From assembly GCA_023150615.1 (NCBI GenBank), contig JAKLKO010000002.1, positions 248,001-312,000 on the forward strand: a DNA stretch of 64,000 nt, read 5' to 3'. Positions 18,200-36,635 of the stretch are shown here, one piece after another (the stretch's first letter is position 1; the number at the start of each line of letters is the position of its first letter). Below the pieces are notes generated by a model. It was not told the DNA's origin, made no database searches, and was given only the letters and a program-made list of their open reading frames with translations. Position numbers and translations under genes: made by a program. This DNA comes from Phycisphaerae bacterium. GTDB lineage: Bacteria > Planctomycetota > Phycisphaerae > UBA1845 > UTPLA1.

Positions 18200-19438
18200 A
18201 TGCTCAACTCGCTGCCCTACCTGACGGAGTCCATTCCCGCCGTCCGCGCGACGTTCAAGCAGCGCTACGAGGACTTTCGCGTTGAGGAAATCCCAGCGTA
18301 CGAACCGTGCGGGCACGGCGACCACACGTACTTCGTCGTAGAGAAGGCGGGGCTTGCGACTCTTCGTGCCGTGGCCGATATCGCGAAGGCCCTGGGTGTC
18401 CCGCGAAAGCAGATCGGTGTGGCCGGGTTGAAGGATGCGCGGGGCATCACGACGCAGATGCTGAGCATCGAGCACGTCGAGCCATCACGCATCGCGGCCC
18501 TGCGGATTCCGCGAATTCGAGTGCTTTCCGTCGGCCGTCACACGAACAAGCTGCGGATCGGGCACCTGCGGGGCAACCGGTTCATCCTTCGATTGCGCGA
18601 CGTCGATCCGTCGGCCGTCGAGCGTATCCGCGAGGTCCTCGCAATTCTGTTGCACCGGGGCGTCCCGAACTACTTCGGCGCTCAGCGATTCGGATCGCGG
18701 GGCGACACGGGAGAGATTGGCCGTGCCATGCTGCGGCGCGAGCCGGAAACGGTGATCGCGCTGATCTGCGGCCGGCCGTGCGAGCACGACACCGGCCCTG
18801 TCCGTCGAGCGCGGGAACTTTTTGAGGCCGGCGACTACGAGTCGGCCGCGAAGACCTGGCCGTACATGTATCGCGACAATCGACGTGTCTGCCTCGCGAT
18901 GGCGCGGACGGGTGGAGACGTCCGGAAGGCGATGCACGCGATCGACCGGAGCCTTCTGAAGTTCTTCGTGTCCGCCTATCAGTCGCATCTGTTCAACCAG
19001 GTTGTCGCGAAGCGGATCGACCGGCTGGATCGGGTGCTTACGGGCGACCTGGCGTTCAAACACGCGAACGGCGCGGTCTTTCGCGTCGAGGACCCGGCCG
19101 CGGAACAGCCCCGGGCGGATTTGTTCGACATCTCGCCGACTGGTCCGCTGTTCGGGTACCGCATGACGCAGGCGACGGGCGAGCCGGGGGCGATCGAGTC
19201 GACGGTGCTTCACGAGGCGAAGGTCTCGATCGCGGATTTCGGTAACCTCGGCCCACTCAGCGCGCCAGGAGGACGCCGACCGCTCCGATTTCAGCCGGTG
19301 GATCCGCACGTGGAGCGAGGTTCGGACGATGCCGGACCATTCATCGAGCTTCGGTTCACGCTGGCCGCCGGCTGCTATGCGACGATGGTCCTGCGGGAGA
19401 TCTGCAAGTCTGAGATGGAGGAGGGACGCGCCGATTAG
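18200..19438 (+). CDS. truD: tRNA pseudouridine(13) synthase TruD
   Basis: TruD converts U13 of certain tRNAs to pseudouridine. The 412-residue product has the N-terminal FRVEEIPAYEPCGHGDHTYF segment, the catalytic GLKDARGIT motif with Asp79, and the NYFGAQRFGSRGDTGEIG motif, in the order typical of the family, with the TRUD insertion between them. The start at 18200 fits the usual family N-terminus; an in-frame ATG at 18140 would add a hydrophobic 20-residue extension that seems spurious. It converges with carA, leaving six bases between the stops. Confidence 0.93.
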   Translation: MLNSLPYLTESIPAVRATFKQRYEDFRVEEIPAYEPCGHGDHTYFVVEKAGLATLRAVADIAKALGVPRKQIGVAGLKDARGITTQMLSIEHVEPSRIAALRIPRIRVLSVGRHTNKLRIGHLRGNRFILRLRDVDPSAVERIREVLAILLHRGVPNYFGAQRFGSRGDTGEIGRAMLRREPETVIALICGRPCEHDTGPVRRARELFEAGDYESAAKTWPYMYRDNRRVCLAMARTGGDVRKAMHAIDRSLLKFFVSAYQSHLFNQVVAKRIDRLDRVLTGDLAFKHANGAVFRVEDPAAEQPRADLFDISPTGPLFGYRMTQATGEPGAIESTVLHEAKVSIADFGNLGPLSAPGGRRPLRFQPVDPHVERGSDDAGPFIELRFTLAAGCYATMVLREICKSEMEEGRAD

Positions 19439-19444
19439 CGCGCG

Positions 19445-20616
19445 TCACCGCCCCGTCGCGGCGGATGCCGACTGAAACACGTCCGGCGAGAGTGGCGCGC
19501 GCGAACGCATCAGTTCCGCAAAGCACTGGAACAGGTAGCTTGAATCATGCGGGCCGGGCGCGGCCTCCGGATGGTATTGCACGGAGAAGATCGGCTGCCG
19601 CCCGTGTGCGAAGCCCTCGACGCTGCCGTCAAAGAGGTTCGTATGCGTGACGCAAAGGCCCACGGCCTCCAGCGATTCGCGCGTGACGGCGAAACCGTGG
19701 TTCTGACTTGTGATTTCGACGCGGCGGGCCGCGTGATTCAGGACCGGGTGATTGGCGCCGTGGTGCCCGAACTTGAGCTTGTAGGTCTGCGCGCCGAGCG
19801 CGAGTGCGAGCATCTGATGACCGAGGCAGATGCCGAAGATCGGGACCTTCCCCGCCAGCCCGCGCAGCGTCTCGATGGTGTTCGTCACCGCCGCCGGATC
19901 GCCCGGTCCGTTCCCGGCCAGCACGCCGTCGGGCTTGAGGGCGAGGATCTCCGCCGCCGGAGTCGTGCCGGGCATGACGGTGACCTCAGCGCCGATGCCC
20001 ACGAGGTTGCGGAGGATGTTGAATTTCATGCCGCAGTCAAGCGCGGCGACGCGGAACGCCGGCTTCGATCCGACGGGCTGACCGGAGATTCCCTCCGTCC
20101 AGGGCGATGAGCGATTCGGCATGACGCAGCGGGCGAGGTCCAGCCCGGACATGCTCGGCGCAGAGCGCGCCAGCCCGATCAACTGCTCGTCATCGAGGAT
20201 TTCCGTTGAAAGCGCGCCGCGCATCGCGCCGGAGTTTCGCAGGCGGCGCGTCAGGGCGCGGGTATCGACGCCCGAGATTCCGAGGATCCCCGCGGCGGCA
20301 AGGTACTCGGAGAGGCTCTGGCTTGCGCGCGGATTGCTGTACCGCCGGGCGCACTCGCGCACAACGAATCCGGCCAGGTGCGGGCGGTTCGACTCGACGT
20401 CGTCTGGATTGACGCCATAGTTTCCGATCTGCGTCATCGTCATGGTGACGATCTGGCCGTAGTAGGATGGGTCGGTCAGGATTTCCTGATAGCCGGCGAG
20501 CGCGGTGTTGAAGACGACCTCTCCCGTGGTCGTGCCATTCGCGCCGATCGATTCACCGACGGCGATCGTTCCATCCTCGAGGGCCAGCTTGCAGACGCGT
20601 CTGTTGGGCATGGCGT

Positions 20617-20620
<4 letters not shown>
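19445..20620 (-). CDS. carA: Carbamoyl-phosphate synthase small subunit (glutaminase)
   Basis: CarA hydrolyses glutamine and feeds ammonia to CarB for carbamoyl phosphate, needed for arginine and pyrimidines. The 391-residue product has the CPSase small-chain N-terminal domain ([24 protein letters not shown]) and a class I amidotransferase domain with nucleophile Cys265 in GICLGHQ, and His350 and Glu352 in [11 protein letters not shown]. Its ATG overlaps the carB stop by four bases (ATGA), so translation is coupled. The gene order carB then carA is the reverse of the usual order. Confidence 0.96.
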
Positions 20621-24168
<3,548 letters not shown>

Positions 24169-24318
24169 GATGCGTTCCTTACCCCGTTCGCGCGTTCAGT
24201 CGCACCGCCCCCGGATCGATCGCTGCGACGGTTGATCGACTCCGCATTCGGACCGGTCCATCATCCTCGGCCCCGAAACGGCCCGCCAACGCGCGCGTTG
24301 CGCGCCGGGCGCGGGCGG

Positions 24319-25011
24319 CTACTTCGGAATCGCGATCAATTCGACGTCGAAGATCAGCATCGCCCGAGCCGGAATCACGGGCGGGCGGCCGCCTTCGCCG
24401 TATGCCAGGTCATAGGGAATGATGAGCTTGCGCTTTCCACCGACCTTCATGCCGCCAACACCTTCGGACCAGCCGGGGATCACCTGGTTCAGCGCGAACG
24501 TCACGGGCTGACCGCGATCGACCGAGCTGTCGAACTTCTTGCCATCCACGAGCCAGCCCGAATAGTGCACCGTGACGCGCGCCGTCTTGTCCGCCGGCGC
24601 GTCGCCCGTGCCCGGCTTGAGGTCGTAGTACATCAGGCCGGACGCAGTTTTCGTCGGCTCGCCGGTCACCGGATCGCCGGGGTACATCGATATCTCCTTC
24701 TTATCCACGAGCGCGCCACTGGCAACGTCAACCTGGACTTCATACGAGCGGTTGTCGGCGCCCGCCAACCGGACCGTGATCATGAGCTTGTCTCCGTTGA
24801 ACACGAACGCCGCGCCGGCGGCGCGCGACTTCGTCGCGTCCTCGGCCATCTTGATCGCGGCGGCGAGCGTGACCTTTGACTGTTCGATCATCTTGGCGAT
24901 CCTGGCCGGCGGATCCGGCATTCTCGAGTAGTCGGTTTCGGCGAGCGTCGCGCGCGCGGCAAGGAACGACAGGACGACGGCGGCAAGAACGGTCCGGTTG
25001 AGCCGAGCCAT
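24319..25011 (-). CDS. Exported FKBP-type peptidyl-prolyl isomerase with N-terminal PepSY-like domain
   Basis: The 230-residue product has a signal peptide (LNRTVLAAVVLSFLAARATLA). Residues of about 40-105 (VTLAAAIKMAEDA ... YEVQVDVASGALVDKKEI) resemble a PepSY domain. The C-terminal 110 residues form an FKBP domain: VTVHYSGWLVDGKKFDSSVD, VIPGWSEGVGGMKVGGKRKL, IPYDLAYGEGG, IFDVELI. It should catalyse prolyl isomerisation of envelope proteins; the PepSY part may restrain a protease or bind clients. The start at 25011 has GGAGAA about eight bases upstream. It follows rpsG by 115 bases and precedes carB. Confidence 0.85.
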   Translation of the reverse strand: MARLNRTVLAAVVLSFLAARATLAETDYSRMPDPPARIAKMIEQSKVTLAAAIKMAEDATKSRAAGAAFVFNGDKLMITVRLAGADNRSYEVQVDVASGALVDKKEISMYPGDPVTGEPTKTASGLMYYDLKPGTGDAPADKTARVTVHYSGWLVDGKKFDSSVDRGQPVTFALNQVIPGWSEGVGGMKVGGKRKLIIPYDLAYGEGGRPPVIPARAMLIFDVELIAIPK

Positions 25012-25126
25012 GAGTGGATTCTCCGGTAAGCGGGTCGATTGGCGCACCCGTATCGCTGCCGGTCAGGATGGGGCCGGCTCCATCGTCGGTCGGCGACCGC
25101 GCCGACCGGTTGTGGCAAAACCCGGT

Positions 25127-25603
25127 TTACCAGGCGAAATGCGCGAACGCCTTGTTCGCGTCGGCCATGCGATGCACGTTTTCGCGGGTCGTCATGGCCG
25201 CGCCTTCGCCGCGATAGGCGTCGAGCAACTCGGAGGCCAGCCGATCGCGCATCGGCTTGCCCTTCTTGGCGAGGGCGGCCTCGAGGATCCAGCGGATCGC
25301 GAGCGACTCCTGCCGCCGCTTGTTCACGGGCATTGGAACCTGGTAGTTGCTGCCGCCGACGCGCCGGCTGCGCACCTGGATGTTGGGCTTCACGTTGTTC
25401 AGCGCCCGCTCAAAGACCTCGATCGGCGGAACGTCGGCCACTTTCTTGGCGATCTGGGTCAGCGCATCGTAGAAGATCTTCGAGGCGATGCTCTTCTTTC
25501 CGTCGCGCATCATGCAGTTGATGAACTTCGACGCGACGCGGTTGCCGTACCGCGTGTCGGGCCGGAGCGAATCATGCGAGCGCGTCCACTTCTTGTAGGC
25601 CAT
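25127..25603 (-). CDS. rpsG: 30S ribosomal protein S7
   Basis: The 158-residue product matches S7 along its length: [44 protein letters not shown] and the [20 protein letters not shown] end. S7 nucleates the 30S head. It lies 15 bases after rpsL. fusA and tuf, the next genes of a classical str operon, are absent here. Confidence 0.98.
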   Translation of the reverse strand: MAYKKWTRSHDSLRPDTRYGNRVASKFINCMMRDGKKSIASKIFYDALTQIAKKVADVPPIEVFERALNNVKPNIQVRSRRVGGSNYQVPMPVNKRRQESLAIRWILEAALAKKGKPMRDRLASELLDAYRGEGAAMTTRENVHRMADANKAFAHFAW

Positions 25604-25618
25604 GTTCGTCGTCCTCGG

Positions 25619-26011
25619 TTACTTGCGGCGCTTGGTGCCGTACTTGCTTCGACTGCGGTTGCGCCGCACGCCGAACTTATCCTGATCTTCCACGCTGGCG
25701 CAATCCAGAACGCCGCGCACGATGTGATAGCGGATACCCGGAAGATCGCGGACGCGGCCGCCGCGGATAAGCACGATGGAGTGTTCCTGCAGATTGTGAC
25801 CGATGCCCGGAATATAAGCGGTGACCTCGCGGCCGTTGGACAGCCGCACACGCGCAACCTTTCGAAGCGCCGAGTTGGGCTTCTTGGGCGTCATGGTCTT
25901 GACGATCAGGCAGACGCCGCGCTTCTGCGGGCAGGCCTCGAGGTCGCGCACCTTGCTCTTCGCCTTGATCGGGCGGCGCGACCGGTTCACCAGCTGGTTG
26001 TACGTCGGCAT
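25619..26011 (-). CDS. rpsL: 30S ribosomal protein S12
   Basis: The 130-residue product contains the S12 signature [20 protein letters not shown] and the [20 protein letters not shown] decoding-site segment with [12 protein letters not shown] at the end. Lys residues linked to streptomycin response (TPKKPNSA) are present in wild-type form. It follows rpoC after 84 bases. Confidence 0.98.
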   Translation of the reverse strand: MPTYNQLVNRSRRPIKAKSKVRDLEACPQKRGVCLIVKTMTPKKPNSALRKVARVRLSNGREVTAYIPGIGHNLQEHSIVLIRGGRVRDLPGIRYHIVRGVLDCASVEDQDKFGVRRNRSRSKYGTKRRK

Positions 26012-26095
26012 AGAAACCTCTCGCTCGAGCCGGCGGTGGTCGTCCTCCGCCCGGAACTCTGAGCCACGTAACTTAGTCGCGGATCGACCGGTCCG

Positions 26096-30469
<4,374 letters not shown>

Positions 30470-30561
30470 CGGTCCGATCCTCGGTTCTTGGCGTCACTGC
30501 GACCTGCGATCGATCTGGTCTCGTCTCGTGCCGTGCCGCACGGATGCGGCTGCTGTCCGGC

Positions 30562-31056
30562 TCAGCTCACGCGCGGCCGGTCGCGCGCATCGAGCGTCAT
30601 CGGCACCAGTCCGACGCTCTTCCTGAATCCCAACTCCTCGCAGAAATCCACTTCGGTACCGTAGGCCGTCACGTCGATCCGCTCGCACCCCATGCCGCGC
30701 AGCGCGTTCAGCACGCGATCGGCCAGCGCTCGCGCGATGCCGAACTGGTCGTGCTCGACGCGGCCGTCCCGCGCCGTGACGGCGCCAGGCCCCTGGAACG
30801 CCGGATCGAGCTTGCATTCCGTCAGGTAACCGCGAACGCCGTCGGCCATGCCGCGGGCGAAGCCGATCAGGCGGCCGTCCGGCGCGCGCGCGGTCACGAA
30901 GCAGACGGAGTTCGCGATCATGCGCTCGAGCTTCGTCGGGGAATCCGGCACGGGATGCCCCTGCGCGGCATAGAACGCACGGAGTTCCGCGGCGTCGGGT
31001 CGCGCCGCATCGTCGTACACGACTTCGATCGTCGACGCTTGCGTCATCGTCGTCAT
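30562..31056 (-). CDS. GNAT-like acetyltransferase located between rpoB and rpoC
   Basis: The 164-residue product reads like a small GNAT N-acetyltransferase: CFVTARAPDGRLIGFARGM (beta strands 2-3), GYLTECKLDPAFQGPGAV (strand 4 with an Asp-Pro-x-x-x-G-x-G pattern near the acetyl-CoA loop), IARALADRVLNALRGMGCER (helix 3) and the EVDFCEELGFRKSVGLVPM end typical of GNATs. The ATG at 31056 has AGGAGA six bases upstream, an excellent site. It is 76 bases after rpoB and 92 before rpoC, so it is almost certainly cotranscribed with them. The substrate is unknown; protein acetylation of the transcription or translation machinery is only a speculation from position. Confidence 0.75.
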   Translation of the reverse strand: MTTMTQASTIEVVYDDAARPDAAELRAFYAAQGHPVPDSPTKLERMIANSVCFVTARAPDGRLIGFARGMADGVRGYLTECKLDPAFQGPGAVTARDGRVEHDQFGIARALADRVLNALRGMGCERIDVTAYGTEVDFCEELGFRKSVGLVPMTLDARDRPRVS

Positions 31057-31132
31057 GCAGGTCTCCTCGCGTGCGGTCGGACCCCATCGGGCCCGTCCCG
31101 GACGAAAACTCCCCAGCGACACCGGTCCGCGA

Positions 31133-34100
31133 CTACACGAGCTTCTTCTTCTCCAGGACGATGTTCATTCCCAACCCGCGAATCTCGTTGCACAGCACGT
31201 CGAACGAGACGGGCGTGCCCGCCTCGAGCGTGTTCGTGCCCTTCACCATCGATTCGTATATCTTCGTACGTCCCTCGACGTCGTCCGACTTGACCGTCAG
31301 CAACTCCTGCAGGACGTGGGCGGCGCCGTACGCCTCCAGGCCCCAGACTTCCATCTCACCGAAGCGCTGGCCACCCGTCCGCGCCTTGCCGCCCAGCGGC
31401 TGCTGCGTGATCAGCGAGTACGGACCCGTCGACCGAGCGTGGATCTTGTCATCCACGAGGTGATGCAGCTTCATCATGTAGATGTAGCCGACGGTCACCG
31501 GCTGATCGAACGGCTCGCCCGACCGGCCGTCATGGAGTCGGATCTTCCCGCCGAACGGCATCTCGACGAGGAGCGTTCGCTTGTCGCCGGCGTCCAGAAT
31601 CGTAGCAGGATCGTTGCGGAGGGAGCGCACGCGCTGGTTCGCCTCGGCGACGGCGGTATGGATCTCCTCTTCGCGCGCGCCGTCAAAGACGGGTGTGACC
31701 GCCTGGAAGCCGAGGATCGCCGCGGCCCAGCCGAGGTGCGTCTCGAGGATCTGCCCGACGTTCATTCGGCTGGGCACGCCCAGCGGATTGAGGAGGATGT
31801 CGACCGGCGTGCCGTCGTCGAGGAACGGCATGTCCTCTTCCGGCATGATCTTGGCGATGACGCCCTTGTTACCGTGCCGGCCGGCCATCTTGTCACCGAC
31901 CGAAAGCTGCCGCTTGGTCGCGATGTAGACCTTGACCATCTCGAGCACGCCGGAGGCAAGCTCGTCGCCGCGCTTGAGCTGCGCCGCCTTGCGCTCGCGT
32001 TCCTCGACCTGCTCGACGACGCGCGGCCAGTAGCGGTGGTAGATCTTCTCAGAGTCCTCGCGGACCGACGCGGGCTTGACCCACTTCATGTCGAAGGCCC
32101 ACTTGTTCGGTTCGCCGATCTGCTCCATGACGACGTCGATGTTGTCGCTCTTGGCGACCTTTTGCTTGGTGTTGGGGTCGATGATCGGCTGGCCCGAGAG
32201 CTTCTCGATCTCGTCGATCATCTGCCGGAAGATCGCGGCGGCGCGAACGTTGTGCTGGTCGCGGACCTCCTTGACGCGGCGGTTCAGCAGTTTCTTCTGA
32301 TCCTCCGTCATCTGTGTGCGGCGGCTGAATCGCTTCGTCGCGATGACGATGCCGCCCGCGCCGCTCGGCACCTCGAGCGAGTCGTTCTTCACGTCTTCGC
32401 CGGCGCGGCCGAAGATCGCGTGCAGCAGCTTCTCCTCCGGGCTCAGCTCGCTCTTGCTCTTGGGCGAGACCTTGCCGACGAGGATGTCGCCGGGGCCGAC
32501 CTCGGTGCCGATGCGCACGACGCCGTATTCATCGAGGTTCCGGAGCGCCTTCTCCGAGACGTTCGGGATGTCGCGCGTGAATTCCTCGCGACCGAGCTTC
32601 GTCTCGCGAATCTCCACTTCATAGTCCTCGATGTGGATACTCGTAAAGACGTCGTCGCGGACGAGCCGCTCGGAAATGAGAATGGCGTCCTCGAAGTTGT
32701 AGCCGTCGAACGGCATAAACGCGACGAGCACGTTTCGCCCGAGCGCCAGCTCACCGTTCTTGCAGGCCGGTCCGTCAGCGATGATCTGGCCCTTCTTGAC
32801 CTTCTGGCCGAGACGCACGAGCGGGACCTGATTCAGGCAGGTGCGCTCGTTGAGTCCGTGGAACTTGCGGAGGAGGTATTCCTCGGTGTTGTCGAGAACG
32901 ATCCGCGTTCCATCGACGTAGGTCACCGTGCCGTTCTGAAGCGCGCGGACAACCATGCCGCTGTTGGCGGCCACGTCGCGTTCCATGCCGGTGGCGACAA
33001 CGGGCGGCTCGGTGACCAGCAGCGGAACCGCCTGGCGCTGCATGTTGGAACCCATCAGCGCGCGGTTGGCGTCATCGTGCTCGAGGAACGGGATCAGCGC
33101 GGCCGACACGCCGACCGTCTGCTTGGGCGAGATATCGACGTATTCGACATCCTTGACATCGACGGTCGCCAGCTCGCCGCGGACGCGCGCGACGACCGGA
33201 CCGCTCACCAGGCTCCCCTTTTCGCCCGTGTGATCGACAATCTCGGGCGGGGCGAGGATCATCTTCATCTCTTCGTCGGCCCGCAGTTCCTCGACCTCGC
33301 CGTTGACCTTGCCCGACTTGTCGACCTTGCGGTACGGCGTGATCAGGAAGCCGTATTCATCGATCGTGGAGTAGATCGACAGGGACGCGATGAGTCCGAT
33401 GTTGGTGCCTTCCGGCGTTTCGATCGGACAAATCCGGCCGTAGTGGCTGATGTGAACGTCGCGGACCTCGAAGCCGGCGCGCTTCCGGTTCAGTCCGCCG
33501 GGGCCGAGTGCCGAGAGCCGCCGCTCGTGGGTGAGCTGCGAGAGCGGGTTCGTCTGGTCGACGACCTGCGACAGCTCGCCGCGTCCGAAGAAGTACTCGA
33601 TGGCGCTGCTGATGCTCTTGGTATTCACCAGCTCGACGATCTTGCCGAGCTCGCTCGGCTCCTTGAGGCTCATGCGCTCCTGGACCGTGCGGCGGAGCTT
33701 GAGGAAGCCCTTGCGCAGCTCGTCGCTGGCCAGCTCGTCGATCGTCCGCAGGCGGCGGTTGCCGAGGTGGTCGATGTCGTCTTCCTGAACGACGACGCGC
33801 GACGTGAGCCAGCCGAATTCGCGGATCGTGCCGAGCGACTGCCCATCCGGCCCGGTCAGGCGCTCGAAGACCTTCTGCACGTGCTGCTCGTCCTCGAAGG
33901 CGATGTGCTTGGCCTGTCCGAAGAGTTCCCGCCACTCGGTTTCGATCTTCGACGCGAACTGCGACGTCAGGCGCTTGGCGTCCGCGTCGCTGAACGTGTA
34001 CATCGCGCCCGGGTACGGGTAGTAGTTCATGTACTCGATCTGCACGGCCTCGGGTTCGCGGCGCTTGAGGTCCGCCAGATAGGCGTCGATGCCCTCGAGG

Positions 34101-35614
34101 ATCCGCGCGCAGCGCGTGCGAATCACCGAGACGACGAATTCCTTTGACGCGCGGGTGATGTCCGAATCGCGCGTCTCCTGGCCGCTGCGACCGAGCACGA
34201 CGCGCATCAGGTCGAGGTCGAGCGAATCGGGCGGGACCCACTCGGTCGGCGAGTCGCTCAGGTGCCGCAACTGGCGCCGAATCTCGTGCATCGCCTCGGT
34301 CGGATCGACGCGCTTTCGCGAGGCGCGGATCGAGTCAAAGCTGCCCAGCTCGACGTCTTGCTTCGGATCGCGGATGCTTCGGCCCTTCTTCAGGTAGCCC
34401 TTGATCTGCTCCGCCAGCTCGCGCGTCGCGCGGAGAACGCACAGTTCGAACGGGACGCGCCGCAGGATCGAGTAGCCGACGCGGTTCTGGCTGCGAAGAT
34501 CGAGCAAGTAGCGCAGACATGCGACGACGTCGGCCGGCATGAGCGTGTGAACCGACGCCGGGATGAAGAGGCCGAACTTGCGGTTGATGCGGAACCGGCC
34601 GACCTTGCCCAGTCGATAGCGATTGGGGTCGCTGAACTTCTCGTGGAACAGCTTGACCGCCTTGTCGAGCTGCGCCGGGTTGCCGGGCCGAAGCCGCTGG
34701 TAGATCTTCAGCAGCGCGTCTTCGTGCGTACGGCTGTTGTCCTCGGCGAGCGTGTTGAGGATGAGCGGATCGACCACCTTGTCGATCACCTCGACCTGCT
34801 TGATGCCCGACTCGATGATGCGATTGACCGCATCGCCGATCGGACAGCCGGCGCGAACGAGCGGCTCCGCGCTTTCCGCCGCTCCGTCGCCATCCTCCGG
34901 CCGGATGTCGGAAACGGCGTACATATCGGGCTTCAGGTTCGCCGTGCGAACGACGCGCGTTTCATAGAATTCACGCACAATCGCGGCGTCGGTGCCGTAG
35001 TGCGGGTCCATCGCCCGCAGGAACATCGTGGCCGGGATCTTGCTCGACTGATCAATGCGAACGGCGAGCACGTCCTTCCGCGTAATGTTGATTTCGATCC
35101 AGCTCCCGCGCTCGGGAATGATGCGGCAGGCGTGCAGTGCGCGGTCCCCTTCGAGCGTTTCCTTGATGAAGTCGACGCCCGGCGAGCGGTGCAACTGCGA
35201 GACGATGACCCGCTCGGCGCCGTTCACGATGAACTCGCCGCCGCCGATCATCACCGGAATCTCGCCGAGATAGATGTTCTCCTCGACGATCTCGTCCGTG
35301 TCCTTGCGAACGAGGCGGCACTGGATCCGCAACGGCATGCCGTAGGTCAGGCGGAGCTGCCGGCACTCATCGGGCGTGTAGCGCGGCTTGCCGAGCGAGT
35401 AGTTCAGATACTCGAGCGAAACGCTCTCATCGTAGCTGCTGATCGGGAAGACCTCGCGCAGCAGCGATTCGAGACCGTGGTTCTCGCGCTTCTCGGGCGC
35501 GACCTCGGCCTGAAGAAACCGCGCGTAGGACTCGGTCTGCAACTCGATCAGATTGGGGATCGGCATGGCATCGCCGATCCGCGAGAAGTTCCGAACTTCC
35601 TTGATGTCCAGCAT
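31133..35614 (-). CDS. rpoB: DNA-directed RNA polymerase beta subunit
   Basis: The 1493-residue product is longer than E. coli RpoB (1342), with acidic and basic insertions. The rifampicin pocket reads [19 protein letters not shown] followed by LSALGPGGL; positions equivalent to E. coli 513, 516, 526, 529 and 531 are conserved, while 514 and 515 are Val and 518 is Thr. The C-terminal [20 protein letters not shown]-like segment ([20 protein letters not shown] here) is present. A promoter lies at 35873-35900, giving a leader of about 250 bases, and the ribosome binding site sits in the palindrome GAGAGGACCTCTC. Confidence 0.98.
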   Translation of the reverse strand: MLDIKEVRNFSRIGDAMPIPNLIELQTESYARFLQAEVAPEKRENHGLESLLREVFPISSYDESVSLEYLNYSLGKPRYTPDECRQLRLTYGMPLRIQCRLVRKDTDEIVEENIYLGEIPVMIGGGEFIVNGAERVIVSQLHRSPGVDFIKETLEGDRALHACRIIPERGSWIEINITRKDVLAVRIDQSSKIPATMFLRAMDPHYGTDAAIVREFYETRVVRTANLKPDMYAVSDIRPEDGDGAAESAEPLVRAGCPIGDAVNRIIESGIKQVEVIDKVVDPLILNTLAEDNSRTHEDALLKIYQRLRPGNPAQLDKAVKLFHEKFSDPNRYRLGKVGRFRINRKFGLFIPASVHTLMPADVVACLRYLLDLRSQNRVGYSILRRVPFELCVLRATRELAEQIKGYLKKGRSIRDPKQDVELGSFDSIRASRKRVDPTEAMHEIRRQLRHLSDSPTEWVPPDSLDLDLMRVVLGRSGQETRDSDITRASKEFVVSVIRTRCARILEGIDAYLADLKRREPEAVQIEYMNYYPYPGAMYTFSDADAKRLTSQFASKIETEWRELFGQAKHIAFEDEQHVQKVFERLTGPDGQSLGTIREFGWLTSRVVVQEDDIDHLGNRRLRTIDELASDELRKGFLKLRRTVQERMSLKEPSELGKIVELVNTKSISSAIEYFFGRGELSQVVDQTNPLSQLTHERRLSALGPGGLNRKRAGFEVRDVHISHYGRICPIETPEGTNIGLIASLSIYSTIDEYGFLITPYRKVDKSGKVNGEVEELRADEEMKMILAPPEIVDHTGEKGSLVSGPVVARVRGELATVDVKDVEYVDISPKQTVGVSAALIPFLEHDDANRALMGSNMQRQAVPLLVTEPPVVATGMERDVAANSGMVVRALQNGTVTYVDGTRIVLDNTEEYLLRKFHGLNERTCLNQVPLVRLGQKVKKGQIIADGPACKNGELALGRNVLVAFMPFDGYNFEDAILISERLVRDDVFTSIHIEDYEVEIRETKLGREEFTRDIPNVSEKALRNLDEYGVVRIGTEVGPGDILVGKVSPKSKSELSPEEKLLHAIFGRAGEDVKNDSLEVPSGAGGIVIATKRFSRRTQMTEDQKKLLNRRVKEVRDQHNVRAAAIFRQMIDEIEKLSGQPIIDPNTKQKVAKSDNIDVVMEQIGEPNKWAFDMKWVKPASVREDSEKIYHRYWPRVVEQVEERERKAAQLKRGDELASGVLEMVKVYIATKRQLSVGDKMAGRHGNKGVIAKIMPEEDMPFLDDGTPVDILLNPLGVPSRMNVGQILETHLGWAAAILGFQAVTPVFDGAREEEIHTAVAEANQRVRSLRNDPATILDAGDKRTLLVEMPFGGKIRLHDGRSGEPFDQPVTVGYIYMMKLHHLVDDKIHARSTGPYSLITQQPLGGKARTGGQRFGEMEVWGLEAYGAAHVLQELLTVKSDDVEGRTKIYESMVKGTNTLEAGTPVSFDVLCNEIRGLGMNIVLEKKKLV

Positions 35615-35872
35615 GGAGAGGTCCTCTCAGCCGATTCGGATGATCAGCGCGTCGACGGCGCAGTCCGACAGACGCGGGCTGCGGCCCGATGCGCGCACGG
35701 CGACCGGTCGTGAACGAGAGAAATCCGCAGGCGTGGTGTCTCCGTCAACGGCGACGCACCTGACCCGTTCGCAAAGCTACGAAGGACTGGCGTCCGAGCG
35801 GGTGCCCTCTGGCAGTCGACTGGTCGAGTCCTGGCCGACCAGCCCGTTATCGCACCCGTGACGGCAGCCGAA
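35615..35872 (-). other. Long 5' leader of the rpoB operon
   Basis: About 250 bases between the predicted transcription start and rpoB with no ORF that I would support. Just before the ATG is GAGAGGACCTCTC, a near-perfect palindrome containing the ribosome binding site, so access by ribosomes could be regulated. I do not recognise an L10-type binding site or riboswitch. Confidence 0.55.
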
Positions 35873-35900
35873 ATTCTAGCAAACTTCGTGCCGCTGGCAA
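35873..35900 (-). promoter_or_regulatory. Promoter of the rpoB-rpoC-rpsL-rpsG operon
   Basis: On the minus strand TTGCCA (35895-35900), a 16-base spacer and TAGAAT (35873-35878). It lies within the 382-base rplL-rpoB gap and would let RNA polymerase genes be controlled apart from rplJL. Confidence 0.6.
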
Positions 35901-35996
35901 GCCCCGCAACGGAAAACGCATAACTCGTTGTCCAAGCTGGGCATACAATCGCTGCGGTCCTGACACCCGCCTCGCGGCAGCAGTTCGATCGGTCGA

Positions 35997-36425
35997 TCAA
36001 TGGCCCTTCAGCTCGACCTTCGCGCCGGACTCCTCGAGCTCCTTCTTCAGCTTCTCCGCATCTTCCTTGCTCAGGTTCTCCTTCAGCGTCTTCGGAGCGC
36101 CATCGACGAGGTCCTTCGCTTCCTTCAGGCCAAGCCCGCTCGCCGCGCGGACGACCTTGATGACGTTGATCTTGTTCGCGCCGGCCTCCTTGAGGATAAC
36201 GTCGAACGCCGTCGCCTCTTCGACCGCGGCGGCCGCCGCGCCACCGGCACCGCCCGCAGCCGGACCACCCGCCATCATGATCGCACCGCCGCCGGCCGGT
36301 TCGATGCCGTAGGCGTCCTTGAGATAGTCCGCAAGTTCCTGGGCCGCCTTGACGGTCAAACCAGCGATCTTGTCGCCCAGACTTTTGACCTCCGCACTGA
36401 ATTCCTTGGTCGGCGCTTCCGCCAT
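35997..36425 (-). CDS. rplL: 50S ribosomal protein L7/L12
   Basis: The 142-residue product has the N-terminal dimerisation helices ([15 protein letters not shown]), an Ala/Gly hinge ([15 protein letters not shown]) and the C-terminal factor-binding domain ([38 protein letters not shown]). It recruits translation GTPases. The start at 36425 has AAGGAG ten bases upstream. It is 210 bases after rplJ; that gap contains no gene. Confidence 0.97.
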   Translation of the reverse strand: MAEAPTKEFSAEVKSLGDKIAGLTVKAAQELADYLKDAYGIEPAGGGAIMMAGGPAAGGAGGAAAAAVEEATAFDVILKEAGANKINVIKVVRAASGLGLKEAKDLVDGAPKTLKENLSKEDAEKLKKELEESGAKVELKGH

Positions 36426-36635
36426 GATCCACGACTCCTTGTTTATCCCGAACGCGACAAACATGTCGCCCGGGCACTTCGCAATCGGTTGCCGGGACCA
36501 CGTCGATCCCGTTTAACCCCATCCCCTCAGGGATGTCTCATCGGGGCAGCCGGCTGCAGGGTTATTTCATTTGCGATCGGCCCGTTGAGGCCATCGTCGA
36601 GCGCCGCGCCGCGAGTCGGACCGCGCCCGAGCGAA

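Noticed and set aside
31055-34147. 1030-codon plus-strand open frame opposite rpoB
   Set aside because: Same reason: complementary to a certain rpoB, no domain, biased composition.
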